This document shows positions 22,589 to 33,700 of a DNA stretch of 64,000 nt, one piece after another (positions within the stretch are counted from its first letter, which is position 1; every line of letters begins with the position of its first letter). A model generated the notes under the pieces. It did not search any database. It saw only the letters and a list, made by a program, of their open reading frames with translations, and was not told where the DNA came from. The stretch spans positions 13,812,086 through 13,876,085 of the forward strand of contig CM030717.1 of assembly GCA_017979445.1 (NCBI GenBank), given 5' to 3'. Position numbers and translations under genes: made by a program. The DNA is from Akebia trifoliata (lineage: Eukaryota > Streptophyta > Magnoliopsida > Ranunculales > Lardizabalaceae).

Positions 22589-25500
22589 TAGATGGGTTAG
22601 TTTACCCTGGTCATGGGGTAGCCCATTTTCGGATAATCTTCTGAGCTTGAACTGAGGTTCGTTTAGCTCCCATGGATCCTCCTCGGCTACTGGAGCAAGG
22701 CCGCTCCCGCTTTGTCTTGATGAAGAGTAAGGCCTTTTTATGTTGGATCTGTTACACAACCATTACTTAACATTCTTCAAAACTAATAACTAAAAAATGT
22801 GTATTATCATGAAATGATGGTAATTAAGTTCATAGATGTATTTCTAGTGATTTTTGCAAATAAATTAGAAAACATATCGATTGTGATTCAATGTTGACCT
22901 AACATCTACTAACCTTCCTGAAGGCAGTTGGATATCTGGTTCACGTGGCAGGAAACCATTCCCAGATGCAGAACTGGGAATGGATCTCTCATTGTCCCCT
23001 GTAATTCCAATGGAAACAAATATCATTAATTGGAGCTATACTAGTATTGGTCTGAAAACATTGCATTTTAGGTAAAGGGTTTCGAGTAAAACCCAATATA
23101 CCAGAATTTCCTGGTGTGAAGATGAGATTCGCCTCATTTATTGGAAATTCCACGTTGTCAAGATTGGGCATTTGCTTCTCTATGGAGGCTTGCTTGGGTT
23201 GAGACCCAACTCCACTGGGAAAATCTTCAACAGACTTCAAATCCAAATGCATCAATTACGGATCAGCATTTCCTCAACAAAAGACACTACACACTTAAAG
23301 AATTAGGTACAACAGCTTACAAATTGCAGAGGGTCCTGATTATAAACAGGTGCAGTCGATGATGATGGTTCGGGTGGCTGGGGTGGTGAATTTCTTCCTA
23401 CAATGAAGTCAATTTTAGATTATTTAGTACTCCATCTGTTTTTTCTCCCTGATTCTTTCGATTTGGAAAGAATTTTTTTCACAAGACCCTGACCTGAAGG
23501 TGAATCATGGACATGATGAAGCTCGGTAAGTCTCATCCAATCCTCCAAAAGAGGTGTCGGATGATGGATTTCTTTGGTTCCAAATCCTGGTGGCCCATAA
23601 CCAAGGGCCACGGGTGGTAGCTCCATTCGATGGGCTGTCTTCATAATGGACATCGTCTTCGTGAGCTGCAAAACAGATTTGCATTTATAAACTAATAATA
23701 TAGAAAACAAAAGGTTGGAAATTCTGTTTATAGCAATTGATCCTTCTGGAAAAGACCTTGTATGACTCAGAAAGATTTTCTTTAAAATAAAAAATAAATA
23801 AATAACCACAAAATGAATCTTAGAACAGTTTCTGTATGAACTTCCATTGCTTGAAAAAGAAGGGGTACAATTTATAAACCTTGTTCTTCCTTCCTCTTCT
23901 TGAGACAATGTCAGATGGATTCTGGAGCCAGGACTGGTAAATAGGACCCGAAATGATGGTTTGTTCATAATCCATAACGATGCGATCTGTTCTTGTTCTT
24001 GCTTTCCGTTTTGTTGGCCCTGGCCTCTGTTTATTCTCCTGGGCCTGTTAGAGTTTCAATGCACTTTGTAAAACAGTTGTTTCTCCATAGCTATTACATT
24101 GTTATTTATAAAGTTCAACTACCTGCTGTGCTTCGCCTCTGCATTCATCGGATTGCTGGTTGTTTTGTGGTTCTGGATGGTCTTGGATTTCATCTGCTGA
24201 AGGAATGAACTAAAGGTCACTAACCATAGCCAGCTTGGTCAATCCATGGGATAAGCATGAAGGTGTTCATAGTCTTATACATTCTTTCTTACAAGGGTAT
24301 TGTAAGCTATGCGTGTGTTAAATTTGTTATTTGAAGCTTTAGCTATTGCACTTATAAGATGGGGCTTCCAATGATATATAGCCTATATAGTAAATTCTGT
24401 GTGTGTGTGTGTGTGTGAACAAAATCCAATATACTTTTAGACTAGTTTTTAAACCCTGATGTGAGAAGTCTTAAATAAAGTTTTTAAAACTCAGAAACTT
24501 AACTCCACTTGAATTTGTGATCCAACTGAATATTTATTCTATCCGACTCGGCCAAGTTGATAAGGCTAGTCAATGATTTCATCCGGTCTTGGGGCCGAGG
24601 CCTCTCAAAATTCAATTCAATCAAGGGAACTCAGCCAAGTTTTGAGTTGACTCAACGGGCTATAAAACTATGGTCTTTTAACAATAGATAGATAGATAAA
24701 TTGTGTTGATGTCGTCACAACTCACACGTGAAGAAGTCATAAAAATAGAAAACCCTTTAAAAAGCATAGAGATTGAAGCATTTCTTCATTAATTAATTGT
24801 TATAAACCTTGGTGTGGATCTTGTTGAGGGGGTGGGGAAGGTCTAAGAGAAGTAGGAATTCGTGAATACTCATGAGGAGTGAAATTCGTCTGCTCGTCTT
24901 CGTCTCCTTCAATATCAAATCTGTAGAAATTGACAAGTTAGTTTGATACAGAATTACAGATGTAAAAACCCCTAATAAGGGAGACAAAAAATAAAGATTT
25001 GGGGGTAGGAAGAAAGAAAGAAACATTAAGCTGACCTCTCAAAGCGATTATATAGGGACGTATCTGGCTGGTATGAATCAAAAGGGTCGAACAAGGTGAT
25101 ATTAGCTGCATCAGCTGAGTGAGATCATTAAAGACAGGATTATATAGAATCAGTAAATTAATTCATGAATCATGATAGAGAACAATAAGCTTTTGAATGT
25201 TTGGATACCCATATAATTAAGAATATGTTTGTGGATATAAGAATAATTGGAGACAAGAAATGTAGTGAGAGAGAGAGAAACCTTGATGATGGTGCTGAGA
25301 AAAATCCTCATCTCCTTTTTGATTATCGACATTAATGAAGGGCCCATCAACATGGTCCAGTCTCTGCGCTTATACAATTGCATCATCATTTTCACCGTAA
25401 CATAATAGCTTTGTTGCTTTCGGAATCAAAATAATTTACCATTAGAGCTGGCTTAATTTTATTTTCATTTTTTATTATAATAATAATCAGTCCATGTAAG

Positions 25501-28500
25501 CAGGGGGCCCACCCGCCCTCTCCCCCTCATGTTTTTTATTTTAAAGATGACATTACATCTTGACAGGGCCTTCTCCCATGGACCAATTGAAAATGACCTG
25601 AATATCTTTTTCTTTCATTTCTCAAAAAAAAAAAAAAAAACCTAAATAATTTACCCTCACTACAAGAAAATCCTGCTCTGCCCGTGCATGTAAGTGCAAA
25701 TTATCGATGGATTGAATGTCGTATATGATTTAGTGGGGGCCAACACAAATGTTTGTCCCATGTCTTTTAAACCTATGGTTAAGATGGGAAGTAAGAATTA
25801 GGATCCAGAACAATGTTGTTCCTATAATAAACGTAAGGTATTTATTTGGCACATTTTTGTTGGAATTTAAAACAACTAAGGCTCTTAACTAAGCCGTGCT
25901 CGCTGTCCAATGTGTTTGATCTCTAATAAAAATGTGCCTAATATTGTTATAGGGAAATGGGATGCCACTCTCGATTGTAACTCGAGAAGTAAAATATAAT
26001 TTTTCTAGGGATCTATATATTTTTCTTTGAATGTGTTTATCGGTGGAATCCTTACAAATATTCAACCCCACCCCCAATTGACGGAATTTTTTTTTCTCAC
26101 AGGCTTTTTCCTCACAATCTCGTGGGATCCAAGATCAACCAATCACATGAGCCCACATGCATTGTGAGTATCCCAATTACAGGAGTCTCAAGTATAATGA
26201 TCTGAAAAAGACTTGAGTATAATTTCTCCCAATTAACTCAAAGCCAAGGGCACTCTCTTTAGACGCATTAACCCATTAGCGATTGACCTGTAAACTATAA
26301 ATTTCAGCATGATTTCTACTCTCTTTATTTTATTTAAACATTTTTAATCATATTAAATATAAAGATAAAAAAGTTACCAACAAAAAAAAATGCATGAAGT
26401 GTCATGGATCTTTCTATCACAAATGAGCGCACGGCTTTGACTAAGATGGTCCACTCAAAACCGTCATGGATCTTTCTATCACAAATGAGCGCACGGCTTT
26501 GACTAAGATGGTCCACTCAAAACCGTCATGGATCTTTCTATCACAAATGAGCCGATGGCTTTGACAAAGATGGGATGTAACAAAAAATCTTCAGATTTGC
26601 AAATTATTCAATGGGATTTAAATTTGCTTTGGAAAAGTTTCGTAAAAATTTCATACAATATATAAAATTTCATTTTGGGTTTTTAAGTAAAACCCATTAT
26701 CTTCAACCTCTCTAAAAATCCTATCATTATCAAATGTTTGAATGTAAAAAGAAAAAAATAATAATAACAATTGAAGGTGAAAGATAAAAAATGTTATCCT
26801 ATTCCATTATTAATCAAGGAATCATCGATTAATTCGTTGATTCACAAATTTAATCCATTAACCTCTAATTCAAAGAATTTTATGAATTTTGAGACTATGG
26901 TGGGAGGAAAAAACATTTCTCCCATATATATTGATAAATTTTTTAACCTAAGAAATATTCTCTAATCATCTCAATAGTTTGTTTGATTAAGATGCAAAAC
27001 CCTCGTCGAGGCTTAGAGTATTTCAAATTTCATGCATCATGACCAAGTAGTGCGTTAAAAGTGTGAATAATATTATGAGTGATGCTAAATGCACAATTTT
27101 TTTTGCCAATGCCCTTCAAGCTCTTTTCTCTCTTCCTCTCCTGCCCATAGTGAAAATAAGCAAACTTTTTTATTTGATCACCTTGTGACATTCAAAAATA
27201 TGATCATACAATGGAGTTGAGTGGACAAAATTCTATAAATTAAAAACAAAAAGTTTAATAATTAATTTTTGTCGTTGAATTTTATTTTTATATTTGAGTA
27301 TTCGCAGCCGTTCATTTTCAATACCTTAATTAAATTAAAAAATATTATCTTTTAAATTTTTTTTATAATATGAATATTTTCATAAAATCTAAAGGATAAT
27401 GTTATTGAATTGTCAATGCGATTATCAATGTGGGCCTAATAATATTTTTAGAAATTTAAAATCTAAAAAAATAAATATGACAGTGGAAACAATAAAGAAA
27501 TTCTGTTTATTGTTGATGTTATATTGCGATGGCAAACGTTGGACTATGAACCAACACGTTCCGAAGCTAGGCGAAAAAACGGCGTCCATTTAACATTCCT
27601 CGATAAGGAAAATGCTGAAATGACACAAATAACTTAGGTGATGCGTACGTGGCAAAAATCGTTAAAAGGCTAAAAGCAGCTGTAACGGTCTCGATATGAG
27701 GCCACATGACCGCACAGACAAGATTTTCCTTGCCTCCTTGATGAAAGCAGGCTGGTTTTGAGTGATATTTACGGAAGCAACCCCACCACGACTAGACGCC
27801 AACGTTACCATCAGATCATGTAGGGATGGATGGATGGATGGTGATCTAACTATGGGATCCTAAATCAAGCTCCCTTCCCTTCCTGTGTTTTCTGGGTGAA
27901 AAGAATAACCCTAAAATTATTCAATTATCTATTCTAGATCATTCTAGTATAAGTTAGAGTGGCATTTTGGTCATTAAGTAAAATAAGACTAATAAGTAAG
28001 GAACGGAACAGTATGTTAGCGTACCATAGTAAAATATCCAGCTTCATGGAATCTCATGGTTGTGGTTGTGGTAGTATTGGAGAAATGGAGCAATTGTTCA
28101 ACCTCCATTTGTTCATTATTATCAGGCAAAGTAACAGCTTCGTATCTGCGTATGCAACCATTAAAATAAACAAATAACTCCTCACGAACGAACCACAATT
28201 GTTACTATTCGTACGTACTCGAACGGCGGACGTTAACATTTCTGTGAAGTGTGAAGTTCGGAGTCTATTGTTCTAGCTAACATGCGCCGGACGAATCAGT
28301 AGAAGAAGGTTGTATGAGTATTATAATTTAAACTAACTTGGCTTGGGATTTCCCTTTAGGAAGTACTGTGGGATCCGCAACTGGCTTGATCTTCCATGCT
28401 TCGTTGATCTCAACCTAAGAAGTCGAAATTACAGAGAAGATCAGAAAAGTGTAGATCAAAAACATGCAAGAATGGTTTTCAATCCTCTTCAGTGATGGAT

Positions 28501-29183
28501 CGAGAAGTTTTGTTCCATTACCAGGAGACGAGTAACATCATCTGTAATTTAAAAAAAAAAAAATAGAAGAGAAACACAGAACATCAAATGAAGTTGTACT
28601 ACAGAGATTCTCTGAAACTGAAATAAAAGATGAAATTAATGAAAGCTTTAATTACCGTAGAGAAGCTTAACCTTCCGTTCGTAGACGATGACGACTCCAC
28701 CTGAAAATTCAGGCATAGAAATGAGATTGAGATGAAAGGAACTTAGAATCCTTAGAGATGGAGTAGAGAGGAGAGGGAGGATTAGTAGTACCCATGAGAA
28801 TTCCAGAGAGTCTGAGAGCCATTGGAACGGATGGATATAAGATCTCTTCGCTGAAAAATTAAACAGAGACAGAGAACTATATGGTTATGAATTAAGATCA
28901 AATTAATTAGAAAATGAGAAAAATCGAAGAAGAAAATAAATAGATGACCAGATCTTGATGATATTGAGCTTATCAAGCTTCTTCCTGTTGATCTTTGCGT
29001 GCATGGTTGCAGCCATCCTTCACACCATTATTATTGCAGGGAACATAGAGAAAGAATTCATGAAATTAGATTTAATTGAGTTTAATTTAGTAGATGAAAT
29101 CGATAAGAAAGAAAGAATGAAATTTCAAACCAGATCTGGCCTAGTGAGGCTTTTCTAGCGAGTAACTGATGAGAGTAGAACAT
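21950..29183 (-). CDS. REC8: REC8/SYN1 meiotic cohesin alpha-kleisin, 20 exons
   Basis: Exons (- strand, high to low): 29183-29131, 29017-28949, 28850-28792, 28700-28656, 28541-28522, 28414-28338, 28145-28025, 25363-25282, 25114-25036, 24920-24808, 24196-24123, 24044-23880, 23665-23494, 23397-23321, 23234-23102, 22998-22914, 22748-22606, 22480-22396, 22292-22180 and 22032-21950. All introns are GT-AG; the joined frame is open for 615 residues. The N-terminus is the SMC3-binding kleisin domain (MFYSHQLLARK; MALRLSGILMGG at about 51-62; VVIVYERKVKLLY). RFERFDIEGDE and MDYEQTIISG (about 288-297) match Arabidopsis SYN1/REC8 rather than RAD21/SCC1 paralogues. The C-terminus is the SMC1-binding winged helix (GMNRKKAAQLFYQT from about 574; AYGDILLSKG near the end). 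REC8 holds sister chromatids together in meiosis and is cut by separase. The length is close to the 627 residues I recall for Arabidopsis. Exons were placed by eye; small exons such as 28541-28522 need transcript support. Confidence 0.93.
22526..22586. repeat. (AT)n microsatellite in REC8 intron 17
   Basis: About 61 bases of pure AT repeat lie inside an intron of only 125 bases (22605-22481). The repeat ends about 19 bases from the donor site and stays clear of the acceptor and its likely branch point. Confidence 0.95.
24402..24417. repeat. (GT)n microsatellite in REC8 intron 10
   Basis: Eight or so uninterrupted GT units in the 611-base intron between the exons at 24920-24808 and 24196-24123. 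The rest of the intron (about 24440-24670) has ACTCGGCC/GGCCGAGG-like words and may be an old MITE. Confidence 0.85.
26401..26576. repeat. 62 bp tandem repeat, about 2.8 copies, REC8 intron 7
   Basis: GTCATGGATCTTTCTATCAC starts copies at 26401, 26463 and 26525. The first two copies are identical as far as I can see (62 bases each, including GAGCGCACGGCTTTGAC). The third is partial with a few changes (GAGCCGATGGCTTTGAC). It lies in the 2.66 kb intron 7, by far the largest REC8 intron, which otherwise shows no gene. Confidence 0.92.
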
Positions 29184-29271
29184 TTTCTAGTTATTGCTTC
29201 GTTCTTCTTCAACTTGTCACTGTAATTTCAATAATCAAAACTACCTAAAATCGTTTTTATGTAGACGAGAT

Positions 29272-29274
<3 letters not shown>

Positions 29275-29303
<29 letters not shown>
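29275..29303. repeat. (GA)n tract in the REC8 leader or promoter
   Basis: About 14 GA units roughly 95 bases upstream of the REC8 start codon. On the coding strand this is a CT tract. CT-rich tracts near the transcription start are common in plant promoters and leaders and could affect expression; that is inference. Confidence 0.9.
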
Positions 29304-29307
<4 letters not shown>

Positions 29308-29586
29308 AGAGACAGAGGAGCTTAGATGAAATTCGGACCACAGAGATCGAAATAGAGAGAGGCTAAATGTGTGGGGAAAGTAAAACGAGTTGCCAGGCAA
29401 CTTAATGCCGGGAGAGTAAGAGTAGAGTGCTGATAATGTGACCCTGATGTTGATTAGCTAATGAAATCCCGTTTCAATAAGAGTAATGATTTTCTAGACA
29501 CGTGGAATGGTTGCCTGTCAGCTTTGAGTCCATGGTTATAGAGGTGGATTATGTAACGTGCGTGCCCAAGGAAAGTTGATGATCAA

Positions 29587-29662
29587 CACCACTTAATACC
29601 CAGCAAGCCATCATCGTGGCCCATCACCACTTAATACCCAGCAAGCCATCATCGTGGCCCAT
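29587..29662. repeat. Perfect 38 bp tandem duplication upstream of REC8
   Basis: Two copies of a 38-base unit beginning CACCACTTAATACCCAGCAA lie back to back at 29587-29624 and 29625-29662, about 400 bases upstream of the REC8 start. They look identical, so the duplication is recent. Confidence 0.92.
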
Positions 29663-29699
29663 GTATATCCTTTGAACAAATTTTAATCACTTATGATGT

Positions 29700-30707
29700 G
29701 ATCGATACAACTTTTTTTTTTTTTTTTGCTATATTGGAACATTTATTCTTATTTCAGAAAATTCTCCTTTACTTTTTCTAATCTTCTTATACTACTATGG
29801 GTTTCTTTATCTTCTTATAATCAGTTTAAATCATTTTTGAGTAAAAATATATTTATATTTAAAATTAAAATTTCTTTATATAAAAAATAAAAAATAAAAA
29901 ATAAAAAAAAAAACCATCAAATTTATAAAATTCGGCCAAGTTTTCAAAAATATGGGTCAAGTCATCATATGACGAGTGAGACAAATTTTGTAACCATGTC
30001 CTTGCTTTCACAATTGGTTCGACCCTCCTGTCAGCATATGCACTTAACCCCCTCCGTTGTAAGGAATGGAAATGAGTGAAAGCAGACATTCTACTCGCAG
30101 ACTAATAGAAAAGATTGAGAGAAGTATAACACCACACAAGTTTTGCTAGAGCGTAAAATCCAATCCCTGGAAACAGTACCCTGTGCAATGGATAGGATGA
30201 TACAGTAATCTCCATATAATTCTATGTTGCAAAATAAAAACATTTCATGGTAATCCATGCTGACAGCACAGACGTTTTCTAAGGGAACTATAATAATCTT
30301 TCATCTCCAAATTCCACCAAGAAAAGTGGCACAACCACAGATAGACCATATTTGACACGAAGGCCCTCTCTCCTTTACTTTAGATCAAAGGCCTATCTGA
30401 TCAAATCAAATAAAAAATAAAAAACCATCCACCCATAGAATCAAAAATGTAGTTCAGGAAACATGGTGCACAATGGATAACAAGGGAAAGACCTAAGCAG
30501 TTATATATGAGATTATATATCATTCTCCAGCAATTTATGCAACTGTTTAATATTTTGATGGGTTCAGGTAACTGTGGTTGTGTAAATCTCATCACCAGCA
30601 GATATCAACTGCAAAACAGAATATAAACTGTACTTTTGTCCTAAAACCCTTACTGACTTGACACATACTGGGGTCGGGATAGGAGGAAGTCGGTGTAAGG
30701 CAATCCT
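29700..30707. other. Intergenic stretch between REC8 and UBA1
   Basis: It holds the distal REC8 upstream region and the 3' untranslated region of UBA1 (just below 30708 on the - strand). There are a T tract at 29710-29728 and an A-rich tract at 29880-29913. A short - strand frame at 29865-30089 contains a somewhat protein-like segment but no motif I recognise, and I do not call it a gene. Confidence 0.6.
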
Positions 30708-33700
30708 CTAACGAAATTTAATGGAAATCTGTGGGATGTCGATGTCATTGTCATCATCATCCTCACACGCCACCACAACATCCAAATGGTCTCGATAAGG
30801 AGGCACCTCCACCTTAGCTACTTCCCTCGCAAGATCCACCACCTTACGGTCCATCCTATCCTTATGCCTGGGAAACATACTGTTGTAAAGCAAGCTAGTA
30901 CCACACGAGATGCTGTAAGCATTCAGACCCTTGTCCTTCAGCCACTGTAGTAGCCCCCTCAGTGTTGGGTCATCTTTTAGGATCCAACGATCCCAAACCG
31001 TCCATGCCATGTCCCTGTGCTTCATCACCTTGGGCGGAACTGGCTCAGCCATGGAAAATAGCGGGAGTGCAAGGTTGGCAAAGGTGTTACGATAGTCCTC
31101 CACTTTGTGCCCTCCATCTAGCACCTTGTACAGCTCGAGACAAACGAGACCGGTTGCCATCGCTGTGGTGGTTGCGATAGCAGGGATGATTCTCCCAGCA
31201 ATGAACTTCGCCTTCAACTTGTCAACTTCAGGAATGCTGTAGTTCCTTGCCCGCATGTTAGCAAGTCCAGCTATCATATCCATGTGGTAGTTTGTGTCAT
31301 CATCCTACAAATTCAAAAAGAAACAGTTGGTACTGAATCTAGCAGAAAGTAATATAATACAGTATCATAGAATTTGGGTAAAAATATGAACCAAGGGTAT
31401 GATTGAACATGGAAACCCCATCTTCCCTAACCTTCTCAAATTGTATCGGGTTCATCCTGAAACCTGGAGGCAGCTTCTTATGGCACTCTTCCAACCTCCG
31501 AATCAGATCTTCAATAACTGCAGCATCATCTATCGATGCAGTGGAGACACTTGTGGCTTTCTCGTCTGTAACGATCTTCACTCCTTCCCTCGGCTGGAAA
31601 TCCGGGACCATCACTTTATCAATTGCATCAGCCAACTTCTTGGGATTCTTGGCCCAATCAGGAATTGGAATGCCAAATGTCTCAGCTCGCAATATTGATG
31701 CTGCCATGATGAACTGAAGGTAACTAGGATCATTGGTCGAAAACTGCAGTGGGCGGGGAAAGCGCTTAGGAGCCGACCAGAATGGAGCCCCCGTACTGGT
31801 TGCAGAATCTTCGGGGAATGTATAAGTCAACTGCTTCACACGGTTAGCAAAGTAGTCTTCAAACCTGATGGCAATAAAAGCACATCAACTATGAATAAAA
31901 GCAATAAAATTTTGTATCAATTGAAAGACAATAGAATGAGATATACTTTAGACGTGCCCAGGTGATGCACTCTTGGAATGTTTCACATCTCTCCCTGTCG
32001 AGACACTCAATAACACGTTCCAAATTATCCCTGGCCTGAGCATCACCTGCATTTTTCATGGAAGAGGTGTATTCACTTGTACTTGACAGAAAAGCATTAA
32101 CTTCGGCCGGTGTCTTCTCAAGCAAGCCCTCAAACTCTGAGCGAGCCCACGTCAGACAGTGATCGATGTTGTGAGGAAATGAGTGGACAGTGCACATGGG
32201 TGCCTGCTTCTCAGGCGGATCTCTTGAGGCACCATAGTTCTCTGTTAGATGGGGAATAACCATCTGAGTGTTGCATTTGGCACCAAGTGTTCCAGACTCT
32301 AGGAGTGGCTTCTGAAAGTACAAACACCTCTGATCCATGTACATCCTAGCATTAACATTATCCAGTGCATTGACGACAACATCCAGATTCTCCCAGAACG
32401 CATCATTAAACACAACTTCTGATTCTGGGTTTGCACGGTTCTGCAGAGCTGCAACATGGAGGCGCGGATTGATCAAAGCGGCAGCGGAAGCAGCAACAGT
32501 GGATTTGGCTTGTCCAATATTCCAATCCCGAAAGAGGAACTGTCTGCTGAGGTTACTCTTCTCGATGACATCATCATCTGTAATGGTTAGCTTCCCTTGG
32601 CTATTGCAACAAACTCCCATCAAGGCTAAATTCTTCAAGAACTCGCAACCAAGTGCACCAGCCCCTACAATGAACACTGCGGCCTCTTCCAATTTCTTCT
32701 GGAGCTTGGATCCAAATACCGAAATCTGGGCATCATAACGGCTATTCAGCGGTTTCAAATCCTCTGGATCCAATGGTTCAGTTGGAAGAGATTCAATAGA
32801 ATCGAAGTAGAAGAACTGTAACAAAAGGCAGCAGTACAAGCACATCAGAGTAATTCCATCATAGCAAAACCAGGTTGCAGTTGCATCAAAAAAAAAAAAA
32901 AAGGTCAGTCAAACGAAGGTTTGAAAGGTCACATCTTAGAATCGGATGGCCAGGTGAAAATCTAAATTTGGGTAAGTCATAGATTTACAAGATATTTTAT
33001 ATTGGTGAAAAATAATGGTTAACTCTCCCTCTATTAAAAAGCTCATGGTTGGTCAACTCACAAAGCCCTAGAGAATGTATGGATGACCCCAAACCAAATC
33101 AGCGAATTTGTCCCTCGGGGGATCGACAGAATGCCTCCACAGTGCCAAAGTAGAGCTGTCAATTGATCGGGTTCGGATGGGATCGGTTGATTTGGTACCA
33201 ACCTTATAAGGATCGGATCCAATAAGTAACGAATCGGGTGTTTATCAGATCTCAACATAAGTAATGATTTGGCCGGGCCCTTATCGGATCGAGACATGTC
33301 AATCCAGATCCGATCCAATAAGATACCAGATCAAAACCTCATCGGATCAGATCATTGTCGGAATCTAAATAATAGATCCAGACCCAAAATTAGGATCATA
33401 ACATATCGGAGTTCGGGTCTGATCTGATCCATTGACAGCCCTCGGGCCAAATCATGAATCATATTTTGAGAATACTAATGTTGATTCAACTTATAATCCT
33501 GTCTCAAGTCTCACCTGGAAAAGGGGATGAAACTTTCCAGAGCACGCCTTCACAACCTCCTGGCCTACAATACCACCGAACATGGCAGCCATGGGATTCA
33601 AAACAGCCCTGGCGCCAAATGCAAACTGCTGCAGAAGTTTCCTGTCAATCTCCTCAACTCTCCCATCCCCTAAGCTCTCATTGATGTTAGTGGCAATGGA

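Noticed and set aside
21950..29183. A mitotic RAD21/SCC1 paralogue instead of REC8
   Set aside because: The RFERFDIEGDE block, the MDYEQTIISG block and the overall length and order fit SYN1/REC8; RAD21 paralogues are usually longer with different middle parts.
29865..30089. 74-codon frame between REC8 and UBA1
   Set aside because: Partly protein-like but ends in a Phe-rich stretch coded by the A tract; no family match and no conserved motif that I know.
31399..32738. Open frames on the + strand across UBA1 exons
   Set aside because: They overlap highly conserved E1 coding sequence on the other strand and show no family features.
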